Source: Candidatus Latescibacterota bacterium (lineage in GTDB: Bacteria > Latescibacterota > UBA2968 > UBA8231). Taken from it: DNA of 64,000 bases. A program made the translations under genes and the position numbers. The stretch spans positions 1 to 64,000 of the forward strand of contig RKRN01000055.1 in assembly GCA_007571365.1 (NCBI GenBank), written 5' to 3'. This document shows positions 9,336 to 18,748 of this stretch, piece after piece. The notes beneath the pieces are model-generated. The model was given only the letters and a program-made list of their open reading frames with translations. It made no database searches and was not told the DNA's origin. The first letter of the stretch is position 1. Each line of letters begins with the position of its first letter.

Positions 9336-11524
9336 GGGATCAGGTGAAGACTATGCGCGCCCGCGACGGATTCGCGACCGGGGCCCTATTGCTGGCTCTG
9401 GCCAGCACCCTGTGTGCTCGGGCCGAATTTCATCTGGGCTCGGGCCCGAACTCTTGGGAACGCTTTGTCGTCCCCGACGCTGGAGAGGCGGCGGGAATCT
9501 ATGTGGTCGTGGACGCGGCCGGCAACGTGCTCCAGGAGTATCCGGTCCGCTCTGTCGAGGAGGTGGGCGGCGGGACCTTTTTGGCCGAGTACAACTATCG
9601 CGGTCCCGACCTGCCCGCCCTAGAAGCCGGTGCGCTCCAAGCAATCCGAGTTGACCCGCTGGTGAATTTGTCGCGCGACAGCCTCCTGTTCGCCCGCGGC
9701 GGTAGCATTTTTCACGGCCACAACACCAACGCACACCCCACCGAAGATCTGCTGCGGCTCATCGATGGAAATCCCACCACCACCCGCCTGATACTGATCG
9801 CCCAGAATCCGCTAGCGGCTGTGCCCTTGATCCGCGGCGGCGTATTCTGGGGGGCTCATGCCTCGGCCGTCATCGTCAACCTCGGAGCGGAAATGCCTAT
9901 CAACCGCGTCCGGGTCTATCCGCGGCTGGGTCGCCTAGACGACGCTGCCGCTATTGCTGCGCTGGAGGCTCCAACGCCCGATCCAGCGCTGTTTGGGGAG
10001 ACCAGCTTTGCCGACAATTATCTCGAGTGGTACGAGATCGCAGTGACCGATAATGCCGCGCCCATCAAGGAGCGCCCCGGCGGCGGCGGCAGCGACCGGC
10101 CCGGGCAGGGGCAGTTCAAGCGTTTTTCCGAAACGACTGGTTACGTCGACTCGTCGGCCACGGACCCCAACTTCAAAGCCCTGATCCAGACCCGGGAGAA
10201 TCTGGACCCAGTGATCGATTTTCGCTTTCCCGTCCGCCACGAGCGGTTCGTTTCAGTGCGGCCCTACATTCCCGAGCGGACTTGGGAGATGGCCGAAATC
10301 GAGATCTACGGCGAGGGTCATGTGCGCCGCTCTGTCTATCGCTCGCAGATACTGGATTTTGGCCAACCCATGGCTTGGAGCAAGATACGTTGGACCGGCG
10401 ATCGCCCCCTCGGCACCCAGATAAAGGTGCGTACTCGCACCGGGAATACCCCGCAGCCAGACCTATTCCTGCGGCGCACGTTGAGCGGAAAGTTCCAGCC
10501 GATCGACTTGGTCGCGTACCAGCAGAACCTCACGTCGGACGAAGTCAAACGCACTACAGACCTAGACAACTGGAGCTTCTGGTCTGCCACCTACGATTTC
10601 GCCGCTGGCGAACGCGTCGCCGGCTCACCGGCTGCTGCTTGGACGGACGGGACCCCGTTGCTCTCGCCCGGGCCGAGCCGGTACCTTCAGTTTGAGATCG
10701 TCCTGCTGGCGACCCGTGCTCGGACGCCGCGCCTAGACGAGTTGTCCCTGCTGTTTTCCGAGACCCTCGCGGCCGCGGAACTCATCGGCGAAATCTGGCC
10801 CATCGCGGTGGACAGTTTCGAGCCTCAGCTCTTTACCTATGTGGTTAAGCCCATCCTCCGCGAAGGCAATCGCGGCTTCGACCGCCTAGAGATATTCACC
10901 GGCGGACCGGCCGCCGGGGTCCGCTCGGTGCGCGTGGGCGGGGAAGGAGTCATGGAGCGGTTTCCGCCCGAAATCCAGCCGGATCGCATCGTCGTCTCCT
11001 TTGACCGGCTGGTGGATCCCCAGCAGGACAGCGAAAAGCGCATCGAAGTGGAATTCAAGGCCCGCGTATTGCGCTTCGGCAGCGAATTTAGCGGTTGGGT
11101 TTACGACAGCCGGGAGCCGGAGCTGAAGCAAAACATCACCCCCGGAAACGCCACGATCCGTTTCGTCGGGGACGGCCTTTCCGTGCGTACGCCCACTGGG
11201 GGCGACCTCGTGCAACGGCTCGAGCTCCGCCCGGAAGTTTTCACGCCCAACGGCGACGGGGTCAACGACGCGGTCTTCATCTCCTTTGACCTGCGCGATC
11301 TGACCGCGGTGCGCCCGGTTGAGGTGCAGATATGGACGCTGGACGGGCACCCGGTGCGGCAGTTGCGGCCGGCCGCAACTGCCAGCGGCAACTTCACCCA
11401 CCGCTGGAACGGCCGCGATGATGCGGGTCGCTTGGCACGGCCCGGAGTCTATTTAGTGCAGGTCGAGTTGGACAGCGATGATGGACGAAAAGCAGCCATC
11501 GGGATTCTCTCTCTCGCCTATTGA
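9332..11524 (+). CDS. Exported protein with discoidin-like region and C-terminal FlgD-like Ig domain
   Basis: TTG 9332 overlaps the upstream stop; ATG at 9353 is an alternative. Signal peptide GALLLALASTLCARA; PEVFTPNGDGVNDAVFISFDL...GVYLVQVEL...GILSLAY. Paralogous in layout to 1440..3482. Confidence 0.85.
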   Translation: MRDQVKTMRARDGFATGALLLALASTLCARAEFHLGSGPNSWERFVVPDAGEAAGIYVVVDAAGNVLQEYPVRSVEEVGGGTFLAEYNYRGPDLPALEAGALQAIRVDPLVNLSRDSLLFARGGSIFHGHNTNAHPTEDLLRLIDGNPTTTRLILIAQNPLAAVPLIRGGVFWGAHASAVIVNLGAEMPINRVRVYPRLGRLDDAAAIAALEAPTPDPALFGETSFADNYLEWYEIAVTDNAAPIKERPGGGGSDRPGQGQFKRFSETTGYVDSSATDPNFKALIQTRENLDPVIDFRFPVRHERFVSVRPYIPERTWEMAEIEIYGEGHVRRSVYRSQILDFGQPMAWSKIRWTGDRPLGTQIKVRTRTGNTPQPDLFLRRTLSGKFQPIDLVAYQQNLTSDEVKRTTDLDNWSFWSATYDFAAGERVAGSPAAAWTDGTPLLSPGPSRYLQFEIVLLATRARTPRLDELSLLFSETLAAAELIGEIWPIAVDSFEPQLFTYVVKPILREGNRGFDRLEIFTGGPAAGVRSVRVGGEGVMERFPPEIQPDRIVVSFDRLVDPQQDSEKRIEVEFKARVLRFGSEFSGWVYDSREPELKQNITPGNATIRFVGDGLSVRTPTGGDLVQRLELRPEVFTPNGDGVNDAVFISFDLRDLTAVRPVEVQIWTLDGHPVRQLRPAATASGNFTHRWNGRDDAGRLARPGVYLVQVELDSDDGRKAAIGILSLAY

Positions 11525-11655
11525 CTGATAGATCAGCGTGATCCGTTTTTAGGCCCCGGCCCTAGGGAGAAAGGGGGTGGACTAACTACTGATCACGGCG
11601 CGCCAACTACGCTTCAGACCCAGTGCAGTAAATTCGTGGCGCAGCAAAGTTTTAG

Positions 11656-11686
11656 TTGTATTGCACAAATTTAGTTCGTATCTTGG
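11656..11686 (+). promoter_or_regulatory. Possible Bacteroidetes-type promoter (TTG-N20-TATCTTGG) upstream of 11772 gene
   Basis: TTG at 11656-11658, 20-nt spacer, TATCTTGG at 11679-11686, resembling TTG-N19..21-TAnnTTTG. Pattern match only. Confidence 0.25.
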
Positions 11687-11771
11687 CCACAAGTCTTCAA
11701 GCTCTCAGGCGGCAGATATATCATCTGTACGCTTTCCCACCAACTCACACTTTACGTAAGGAGAGGTAATC

Positions 11772-12701
11772 ATGCGAAAAATACAGATGATTGCCATCGG
11801 CGTAATAGCAGTTTCGACGGCCGTTTGGGCCCACGATCCGCCGGACGAGGTCCGCAACGCGGTCCAGTTCCCGCCCGGCCTCGAGCCCACGATCGACGGC
11901 GATTGTTCCGACTGGGCCGTCGTCCCGGGGGATCAGTACTGGACGTTCACCGAGGACCTCTTTCCCCTGCATGGCCACGAAACAGAGGGACTCGGGCGCG
12001 GCGAGAACGATGCCAGTTCTTTCCAAACCACCTACCGGGTCGGCTGGAGCGCCAGCACCGGCCAGCTCTACTACTGCAATTCAGTGTTCGACGACCGCCA
12101 TGTCATCGATCGCCCCGATTCCTACGACTGGTACAACGACGACTCAAACGAGTACTTCTTCACGACCCGGCACCTGTCGGAGCAGGAAGTGCGGGATCTG
12201 CTCGAAACGAATGTCGCCGCCTATTGGGGCTTCAACTATGCCCTGCCGAAGTTGCCCGACGGTGGCTTCTGGATGGTGATCGGCATGTGCATCGGCTGCG
12301 AATGGTTGGATAACGGCGACAACGAATGGTACACCCTAGTCCATGGGTTTGAGGGCGAGGAGTTTGGCGAAAGCACCTATCACTACGAGCACCGGATCCA
12401 ACCGATCGACTCTTGGACTAGCGGGTTGGGCGAAGACTTCGGGCCCAGCGACATTACCCCCGCAACGCTCAGCGAGGGGCAGATCATCCATATCACCTTT
12501 GGGACTAACGACGACGACGGTGCCAGAGCGGATGGCAGCCAAGGTGGTGGCCATTGGAGCAGCAGTAGCGGCCTCGTCGGAGGCACTTGGCTGGGCCAAG
12601 GCGACTACTTCCTAGAGCCGATCAACCCGTCCATCAACTGGCCCGAGGTGGCTACCTCGGTCGAGTCGGAAAGTTGGGGCCGGATCAAGGCTCAGTTCTA
12701 A
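11772..12701 (+). CDS. Secreted CBM9/DOMON-like protein
   Basis: AAGGAGAGG ribosome-binding site before ATG; signal peptide MRKIQMIAIGVIAVSTAVWA; 'PTIDGDCSDWAVVPGDQYW' typical of CBM9/DOMON-like folds. Confidence 0.75.
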   Translation: MRKIQMIAIGVIAVSTAVWAHDPPDEVRNAVQFPPGLEPTIDGDCSDWAVVPGDQYWTFTEDLFPLHGHETEGLGRGENDASSFQTTYRVGWSASTGQLYYCNSVFDDRHVIDRPDSYDWYNDDSNEYFFTTRHLSEQEVRDLLETNVAAYWGFNYALPKLPDGGFWMVIGMCIGCEWLDNGDNEWYTLVHGFEGEEFGESTYHYEHRIQPIDSWTSGLGEDFGPSDITPATLSEGQIIHITFGTNDDDGARADGSQGGGHWSSSSGLVGGTWLGQGDYFLEPINPSINWPEVATSVESESWGRIKAQF

Positions 12702-12731
12702 ACCCCCTAGCAGAGTCTCTTGCACAACTCG

Positions 12732-12769
12732 CGCTGGACAGGTTCGTTAGGCCTGTCCAGCGTTTTTTT
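12732..12769 (+). terminator. Rho-independent terminator
   Basis: Perfect 11-bp stem CGCTGGACAGG (12732-12742) / CCTGTCCAGCG (12752-12762) followed by TTTTTTT. Confidence 0.9.
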
Positions 12770-12774
12770 ATTCT

Positions 12775-14688
12775 ATGGAACGTCGGCACCAAATCGGCTT
12801 GGCCCTGCTGGCCCTGTTGGCCCTCGCCCTGCGGTTGCTCTACTTACTTCAGGCCGATGATAGCCCGCTTTTCACCCATCCCGTCGTCGACGCCCGAACC
12901 TATGTGCGCACGGCCCGGCACCTGTCTGCGGGCCAGTGGCTCGGTGCCGCGCAGCCGTTCTGGCAGCCGCCGCTGTATCCCTATTTTCTCGGCGGGTTGT
13001 TCGCCCTGTTCGGTGAGAATTACTACCTGCCCCGGCTCGTGCAGGCGGCCTCCGGAGCCGCGGTCTGCCTCCTAGTCTTTTTCTTGGGTCGCCGTGCGTT
13101 CTCCGCTCCCGCAGCGGGCTGGTTTGCCGCGGCTGCGGCCGCGCTTTACGGCCCGTTCCTCTACTTCGAGGGCGAGCTGTTACCCGCCAGTTTGGCGGTG
13201 TTCCTCAACACCCTGGCACTGCTTGCCCTGCTCTGGGCCGGCGGCGGCGGTATCGGGCGCGGGCTGGTCGCGGGCGTACTCCTCGGCGCGACGGCGCTGA
13301 CCGTCGCCAGCGTGCTCCTCTTCATTCCTGTGGCCCTCCTGTGGGCACGATACCAAGCGCGGGTGCCAGTCTCTACGCTAAGTGCCCTGATTCTCGGTCT
13401 CGCCCTGGTCATCGCGCCGGTCACCCTGCGCAACCGCGTCGTCGGGGGCGAGTGGGTGCCGATTTCCTACAACGCCGGCATCAATTTCTACCTAGGCAAC
13501 AATCCCGATTACGACCGCACGACCCACATCCGCCCCGGGCGCGACTGGCGGGACCTGACCGACCTGCCTGAGCGGGAGGCCGGCATCACCGCCAAGGGAG
13601 CCTCCTCGAGCTACTTTTTCGGCCGCTCTTGTGATTATATCGCCGCTGACCCAGCCGGCTATGTCCGCCTGCAACTGCGCAAGCTCTATCTCTTCTGGCG
13701 CGGCGACGAAATCCCGCGCAACCTGAACCTTTATTACGCCCGCCACCAGTCCTCGCTGCTACAGGCCCTGTTGTGGATCCGCGGCCTCGCCTTCCCCTTC
13801 GGCCTCGTGGGGCCGCTGGCCCTGACTGGGCTGTTGCTCTACTTGCGGGATCCCCAAGCCCGCTCGTCAGCCGCGGACCTGCTGCTGCTGTTCGCCGCCA
13901 CCTACACGCTAGCGGTAGTCCTGTTCTTCGTCACCGGGCGCTATCGTCTCCCGGTCATTCCGCCCCTGCTGCTATTCGCCGGCTACGCGCTGACGCGGTT
14001 GCGCCTGTTGCGAGGGCGACAACGGGCCGGGGGAATGGCCTTGCTTGCCGCGCTGGTGGTGGGCCTCAACATCGGCGTCCCGGCCATGGATATGCAGGGC
14101 GACAGCCAACAGCACGTCTATTTGGCCTCGGCCTACGCCGCGGAGGGCTTGCTGGCCAATGCACTTAGGCACTACGAGCAGGCACTGGAGATGGAACCAG
14201 CGCACGAAATCGCCCTCGACGACGCCGGTGCCGTGCTGGCGCAACGCGGAGATTTGCGCCGGGCGGCGGCAAACTGGGAGCGCCTGCTGCACCATTATCC
14301 CGACCGCACTGACGTCCGTTTCCGGCTGGCCGCGATGAGCTTCGACACAGGAGACTATGCACGGGCGGAACGGCACTTCGAGCATCTGACGGCCGAGGAA
14401 CCCGAGCGCGCCATTTTCCACGCCCGCTTAGCCCAATCCCGCAGCCATCTGGGCGATCTCGGCGGAGCTGCCGCCGCCTACCGCCGCGCCCTCGAGCTGG
14501 ATCCGATGGCACGGCCATTGCATCGGCAACTTGCCCAGTTAGAGCTCCAGCGCGGCAACCAAGCCGCCGCCCTGCCGCATGTGCGGGCACTGGCACGACA
14601 GGCCGGCGAGGACGCCGCCATCCACCGCGAGGTGGAAGAATTCTACCGGCGCATGGGCCGGGAGCGCGAACCGGCGGTGGGCCCGTGA
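12775..14688 (+). CDS. GT39/ArnT-like polytopic glycosyltransferase with C-terminal TPR repeats
   Basis: N-terminal TM segments with 'DARTYVRTARHLSAGQWLGAAQPFWQPPLYPYFLG' typical of GT39-like PMT proteins; C-terminal TPRs. Confidence 0.8.
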   Translation: MERRHQIGLALLALLALALRLLYLLQADDSPLFTHPVVDARTYVRTARHLSAGQWLGAAQPFWQPPLYPYFLGGLFALFGENYYLPRLVQAASGAAVCLLVFFLGRRAFSAPAAGWFAAAAAALYGPFLYFEGELLPASLAVFLNTLALLALLWAGGGGIGRGLVAGVLLGATALTVASVLLFIPVALLWARYQARVPVSTLSALILGLALVIAPVTLRNRVVGGEWVPISYNAGINFYLGNNPDYDRTTHIRPGRDWRDLTDLPEREAGITAKGASSSYFFGRSCDYIAADPAGYVRLQLRKLYLFWRGDEIPRNLNLYYARHQSSLLQALLWIRGLAFPFGLVGPLALTGLLLYLRDPQARSSAADLLLLFAATYTLAVVLFFVTGRYRLPVIPPLLLFAGYALTRLRLLRGRQRAGGMALLAALVVGLNIGVPAMDMQGDSQQHVYLASAYAAEGLLANALRHYEQALEMEPAHEIALDDAGAVLAQRGDLRRAAANWERLLHHYPDRTDVRFRLAAMSFDTGDYARAERHFEHLTAEEPERAIFHARLAQSRSHLGDLGGAAAAYRRALELDPMARPLHRQLAQLELQRGNQAAALPHVRALARQAGEDAAIHREVEEFYRRMGREREPAVGP

Positions 14689-16589
14689 GCTCCTTGAGCC
14701 CAACCTATCGAGCCCTGTTTCTGGGCGCCCTCGGCTGCTTACTGGTCGGGGCCGGTTCTCAGTACACCGACATGATGCTCAAGCGCTCTGGGTTCACCGG
14801 GTGGTACTACACGCCGGGTGCTCTGATCATCCTGTTCCTCGTAATACTGGTCGCCAACCCGCTCGCGGGTCTCATGCGCCGGCGCTGGATGTTGAGCTCG
14901 GCCGAGCTAGCGCAGATGTACGTGATGTGGATCGTCGGCTCAGCGGTAGCCACTTGCGGCATCGTCTCCTATCTGCTGCCGATGCTGACCAGCGTCGTCT
15001 ACTACGCCAGTCCGGAAAATAACTGGAGCTACGAACTGCTGCCGTTGATTCCGAGCTGGGCCATTCCCAGCAAGGAATTCGGCCAAATCAAGGATTTCTA
15101 CGAGGGTGGGGCCGACGGCGTACCTTGGCGGATGTGGCTCCCGCCCCTACTTCACTGGTTGCCTTTCGCCCTGTCGCTGCACCTGGCGATGATCGCCATC
15201 ATGGTCATCCTGCGCCGGCAATGGGTCCAACACGAACGCTTGATCTTCCCCATGACCCAGTTGCCGATCGCCATGATCCAAGACGGGAAATCCCCGGCAC
15301 TAATCAAACCGTTGTTCAAGAGTTGGCTGTTCTGGCTCGGGTTCGCCATCCCCTTCTTCATCCAGAGTTACAACGGCGTCATTCGCCACTTTCCCTTCCT
15401 GCCCCCGCTCGCTATCGGGGGGTATTATCTCTATTTCCTCGAGGACCAGCTACGCCTGCGGATCGGCATCAATTTCATGATGATCGGCTTCACGTACCTA
15501 GTGCGGCGCGAAGTTTCGCTCGGGTTTTGGGTCTTCGCAATCATCAACTTCGCCCAAGAAGCAATGATGATCGTCTTGGGGGTTGAACGCCACGAACCGC
15601 TGTTTAGCCACTTCTCCCGCGGGGGCACCATGGCCGCGCACCAAGGGTTCGGGGCCTTTCTGGTGCTGGCCCTGTTCAGTCTGTGGAATGGCCGTGGCCA
15701 CATCGCACAGGTGGTGAGGCAGGCGTTGGGGCGCGGCCAGCGCATGGACGACAGCGACGAAATTCTCTCCTACCGGACCGCCGTGCTGCTGCTGTTAGGT
15801 TGTGTGAGCTTTATGGGCTTCTGGCTGTGGCAGGCGGGCCTGCCGGCGTGGATCGCGGCGATCTTTCTCTTTTTAGTCTTCATCCTGTTTCTCGGCATCA
15901 CCCGGATCATCTCCGAAGGGGGCTTGCCCTACCTGCTAGCGCCGATGGTCGCTTCCGACGTAGTCGTTGGCGGGATCGGCACCCGGGCCTTGGGCGCAAC
16001 CGGCATCGCCGCCCTGTCCCTTACTTATATGTGGGCCAGCGACATCATCACCTTCGTGATGGTCTCCTGCGCCAACGGGCTCAAGGTGATCGAAGAGCAC
16101 GTCAAGCGAGGACGGCGGTTCATTTTCCCGAGTCTGGTGGTGGCCCTGATCGTGACCATGTGCAGTTCGGCTTGGGTGCTGCTGACTATTGCCTATGAGC
16201 ACGGCGGGCACAACACCTCCCACTATTTCGCCGGGCAGTCGCAATATCCCTTTGAAGACGCCATGGTCCGCTTGCGCACCACTGTGGGGCCCCAGTGGGA
16301 GTACTGGGGATATATGACCATCGGCGGCGGAATCATGGGCGGGCTGATACTGCTGCGCCAGCAATTGGTCTGGTGGCCTCTGCACCCGATCGGCTTTCCC
16401 ATCAGCCTAGTGATTCACAAGATGTTCTTCACGGTGCTGGTAGCTTGGCTCCTAAAGACCGCGATCCTTCGCTACGGCGGTCCTAGGCTGTTCAGCCGGC
16501 TGCGGCCGTTTTTCCTCGGACTCATTCTCGGAGACTTCTTTCCGTTGGCTTTTTTGTTGCTGCTCGACCAGTTGGCGACGCGGTTGTGA
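14685..16589 (+). CDS. Polytopic membrane protein, DUF6785/DUF6784-like (OPT-like) family
   Basis: ATGA-type overlap region with upstream gene; about a dozen TM segments; similar to 16621..18612. Confidence 0.7.
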   Translation: MSSLSPTYRALFLGALGCLLVGAGSQYTDMMLKRSGFTGWYYTPGALIILFLVILVANPLAGLMRRRWMLSSAELAQMYVMWIVGSAVATCGIVSYLLPMLTSVVYYASPENNWSYELLPLIPSWAIPSKEFGQIKDFYEGGADGVPWRMWLPPLLHWLPFALSLHLAMIAIMVILRRQWVQHERLIFPMTQLPIAMIQDGKSPALIKPLFKSWLFWLGFAIPFFIQSYNGVIRHFPFLPPLAIGGYYLYFLEDQLRLRIGINFMMIGFTYLVRREVSLGFWVFAIINFAQEAMMIVLGVERHEPLFSHFSRGGTMAAHQGFGAFLVLALFSLWNGRGHIAQVVRQALGRGQRMDDSDEILSYRTAVLLLLGCVSFMGFWLWQAGLPAWIAAIFLFLVFILFLGITRIISEGGLPYLLAPMVASDVVVGGIGTRALGATGIAALSLTYMWASDIITFVMVSCANGLKVIEEHVKRGRRFIFPSLVVALIVTMCSSAWVLLTIAYEHGGHNTSHYFAGQSQYPFEDAMVRLRTTVGPQWEYWGYMTIGGGIMGGLILLRQQLVWWPLHPIGFPISLVIHKMFFTVLVAWLLKTAILRYGGPRLFSRLRPFFLGLILGDFFPLAFLLLLDQLATRL

Positions 16590-16620
16590 AGCAGGAGGAG
16601 ATGCGGCGGCGGCCGGGCCT

Positions 16621-18612
16621 CTAGTAGTGGTGGGAGAAGACCGGAACTTTGTTGCCGGTGCCACCGGCCAGCAAGTCCACGCCGAGCCAAAACGCCGAGC
16701 AGGTAATCTGCCCCAGTATGAAACCGAGAAAGAGGGGTCGCAGGGCGCGGTAGAGCCGGACTCCACCATACTTCAGGATGAAAGCCTTCAGGACCGATCC
16801 CAAAAAGATGCTGAACCAACTCGCCGAGGTCATGTTGGTGGCACTGACGGCAAAGCCGATATAGTGTATGGGCCACCACAGAAAATGGTGCCGGGCCCAG
16901 ATGAGGGCGGTCATGACGGCGCCGCCGATGCCGGTGAACAACAACCGCGGGCCCATTACGTCGAAAGGCTCCAGCAGGCTGACGGGGTTCAGAATTTTGT
17001 AGGCGGTGAAGCTAGCAGGGCTCTTGGCCATGGCCTGATATGCCCACAGCTCCAAATTGATGCCGCCGTGCTCGTAGGCGAGGTAGATGACCAGCCAGAC
17101 TGAAGAGAGCAGGCTGACGACCATGGCGACGACCATCGCCCAGAACAGGGGACGCCGAAGCGCCCCGACGCCCTCGGCCAACTTCATGCCGTTGATGGCC
17201 GAGGCCATGAGCAGAATGCGCAGGTTGCCGGCCCAGCTAAAGGTCATGGCCAAGCTGAAGATACCGGATGGCGTGACGGAACCGGTGCCGAGAACGTTGA
17301 TGACGATGGTCTGGGCCGTCATTTGGGGCCGGATGAAGCCCAAGCCGCTCTCGGCGATGAGGCGGGCCATGAACAGGAAGACGCCGAATGCCACCAGTAG
17401 GAAGACGATGGTCACCCACAGCGGCACTCCCGATAAGGTGAGCCAAGCCGTCACATAAAGGCTACAGACGCCCAGCAGCAGGGCGGCTGCCCGGTAGGAG
17501 AGCATCTCACCGCTGTCGTCGATGGCGGTGGGGCCGGAACGCCAGACTTTGCGGGCGACCGCCTTGAGGTGATAGCGGGCGGTCCAGATGCCGTACGCGA
17601 TGAGGGCCAGCATGGCACCCATGCCTTGGTGCGCCAGCATCAGGGTCCCCTCCATGAACTTCTCGATTTCTCCCGACAGCCGGTAGCCGAAGGTGTACTG
17701 GAGCCCCATCTGCAGATTGGCCAACAAGTGGAACACCCAGAGGCTGGAGGCCAACGCAAAGCTGAGGAAGTAAGCCAAGCCGAGCACGGTAAAGCTGAGG
17801 AGGACTTCGAGGGCCCCGAAGTCGCGAAAGGGTACGATGACGGTGTACAGATTGACCTTGGGAATGACCGGGAAATAGAAATTCAGTCCGTGGGTACTCA
17901 TCAGGCAGAACGGCACCAAGAAACCAACCCACATGAGCGGGCTCTTCAGAAATGGGCCGAAGCGATCGCCGGGCCGGCCCTCCTCGATCATCTGCAAAGG
18001 GAGCTGCACTAGCGGGAAAAGCAGTCGCTCGTGGTCCACCCACTGCCGGCGCAGCAGCACCATCAGCGCGATCATCATCAGGTATATGGCCACGATGAAG
18101 GTGAGCCAAGCGACCAGCGGCACGACCCAAGCACCCCAAGGAATGGCCGCGCCTTCGGGCAGGCCCTCGAAGAAATAGGTGACCGCGTCGCGGTCGTGAA
18201 CCACCATCCAGCGGTGAATGTGGGGGTGGATGAGCTCGGACCAGTCATTCTCGGCCGTGGCGAAGTAGTAAACCGCCGGGAGCATCGGGATGAGGTTGGC
18301 CGAAAAGCCCCAAGTGGGAATGGTCGAGGCGATAATGAGCATGGCGTAAACCACGGCCAACTCGCCGCGATTGAAGCCCCAAGGCGGATGCACCAGCTTG
18401 AGCAGCGGATTGAGAAAAGCGGTGAGGAGAAAAAATACGGCCACGGCCCCAGCAGTAATGTAGTCCGAGGACATACCGGCCGTGGACAGGGCCAGCCGAC
18501 AGTAGGCAAAGCCGACACTAATGAGCAGGGACAACAAGGCCCCGGCGACGATGCTGCGAACAAAGCGCAGAGGGGACTCGCCAGCGGCTTGTGGGGTGCA
18601 GGAAGCGGCCAT
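16621..18612 (-). CDS. Polytopic membrane protein, DUF6785/DUF6784-like (OPT-like) family, paralogue of 14685..16589
   Basis: Shared motifs: LRRQWV(D/Q)HERL(L/I)FP(L/M)(V/T)QLP, AYEHGG.N, AHQG(M/F)GA. Confidence 0.7.
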   Translation of the reverse strand: MAASCTPQAAGESPLRFVRSIVAGALLSLLISVGFAYCRLALSTAGMSSDYITAGAVAVFFLLTAFLNPLLKLVHPPWGFNRGELAVVYAMLIIASTIPTWGFSANLIPMLPAVYYFATAENDWSELIHPHIHRWMVVHDRDAVTYFFEGLPEGAAIPWGAWVVPLVAWLTFIVAIYLMMIALMVLLRRQWVDHERLLFPLVQLPLQMIEEGRPGDRFGPFLKSPLMWVGFLVPFCLMSTHGLNFYFPVIPKVNLYTVIVPFRDFGALEVLLSFTVLGLAYFLSFALASSLWVFHLLANLQMGLQYTFGYRLSGEIEKFMEGTLMLAHQGMGAMLALIAYGIWTARYHLKAVARKVWRSGPTAIDDSGEMLSYRAAALLLGVCSLYVTAWLTLSGVPLWVTIVFLLVAFGVFLFMARLIAESGLGFIRPQMTAQTIVINVLGTGSVTPSGIFSLAMTFSWAGNLRILLMASAINGMKLAEGVGALRRPLFWAMVVAMVVSLLSSVWLVIYLAYEHGGINLELWAYQAMAKSPASFTAYKILNPVSLLEPFDVMGPRLLFTGIGGAVMTALIWARHHFLWWPIHYIGFAVSATNMTSASWFSIFLGSVLKAFILKYGGVRLYRALRPLFLGFILGQITCSAFWLGVDLLAGGTGNKVPVFSHHY

Positions 18613-18748
18613 TCTGCTTTTGCGGCACCGGAGTTTGTAGGGGACGAGTTGACGGCCTCCGGAGGATTAGCCTGCTTGTCCGGAACTGATTAAAGAAGCG
18701 ACAATTTATGCGTTCTGTCGATGCAGTCCGATTAGGGGGAAAGAGCTT

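Noticed and set aside
18031-18693. 220-aa plus-strand ORF
   Set aside because: Antisense to the DUF6785-like gene; His/Gly/Asn-rich shadow composition.
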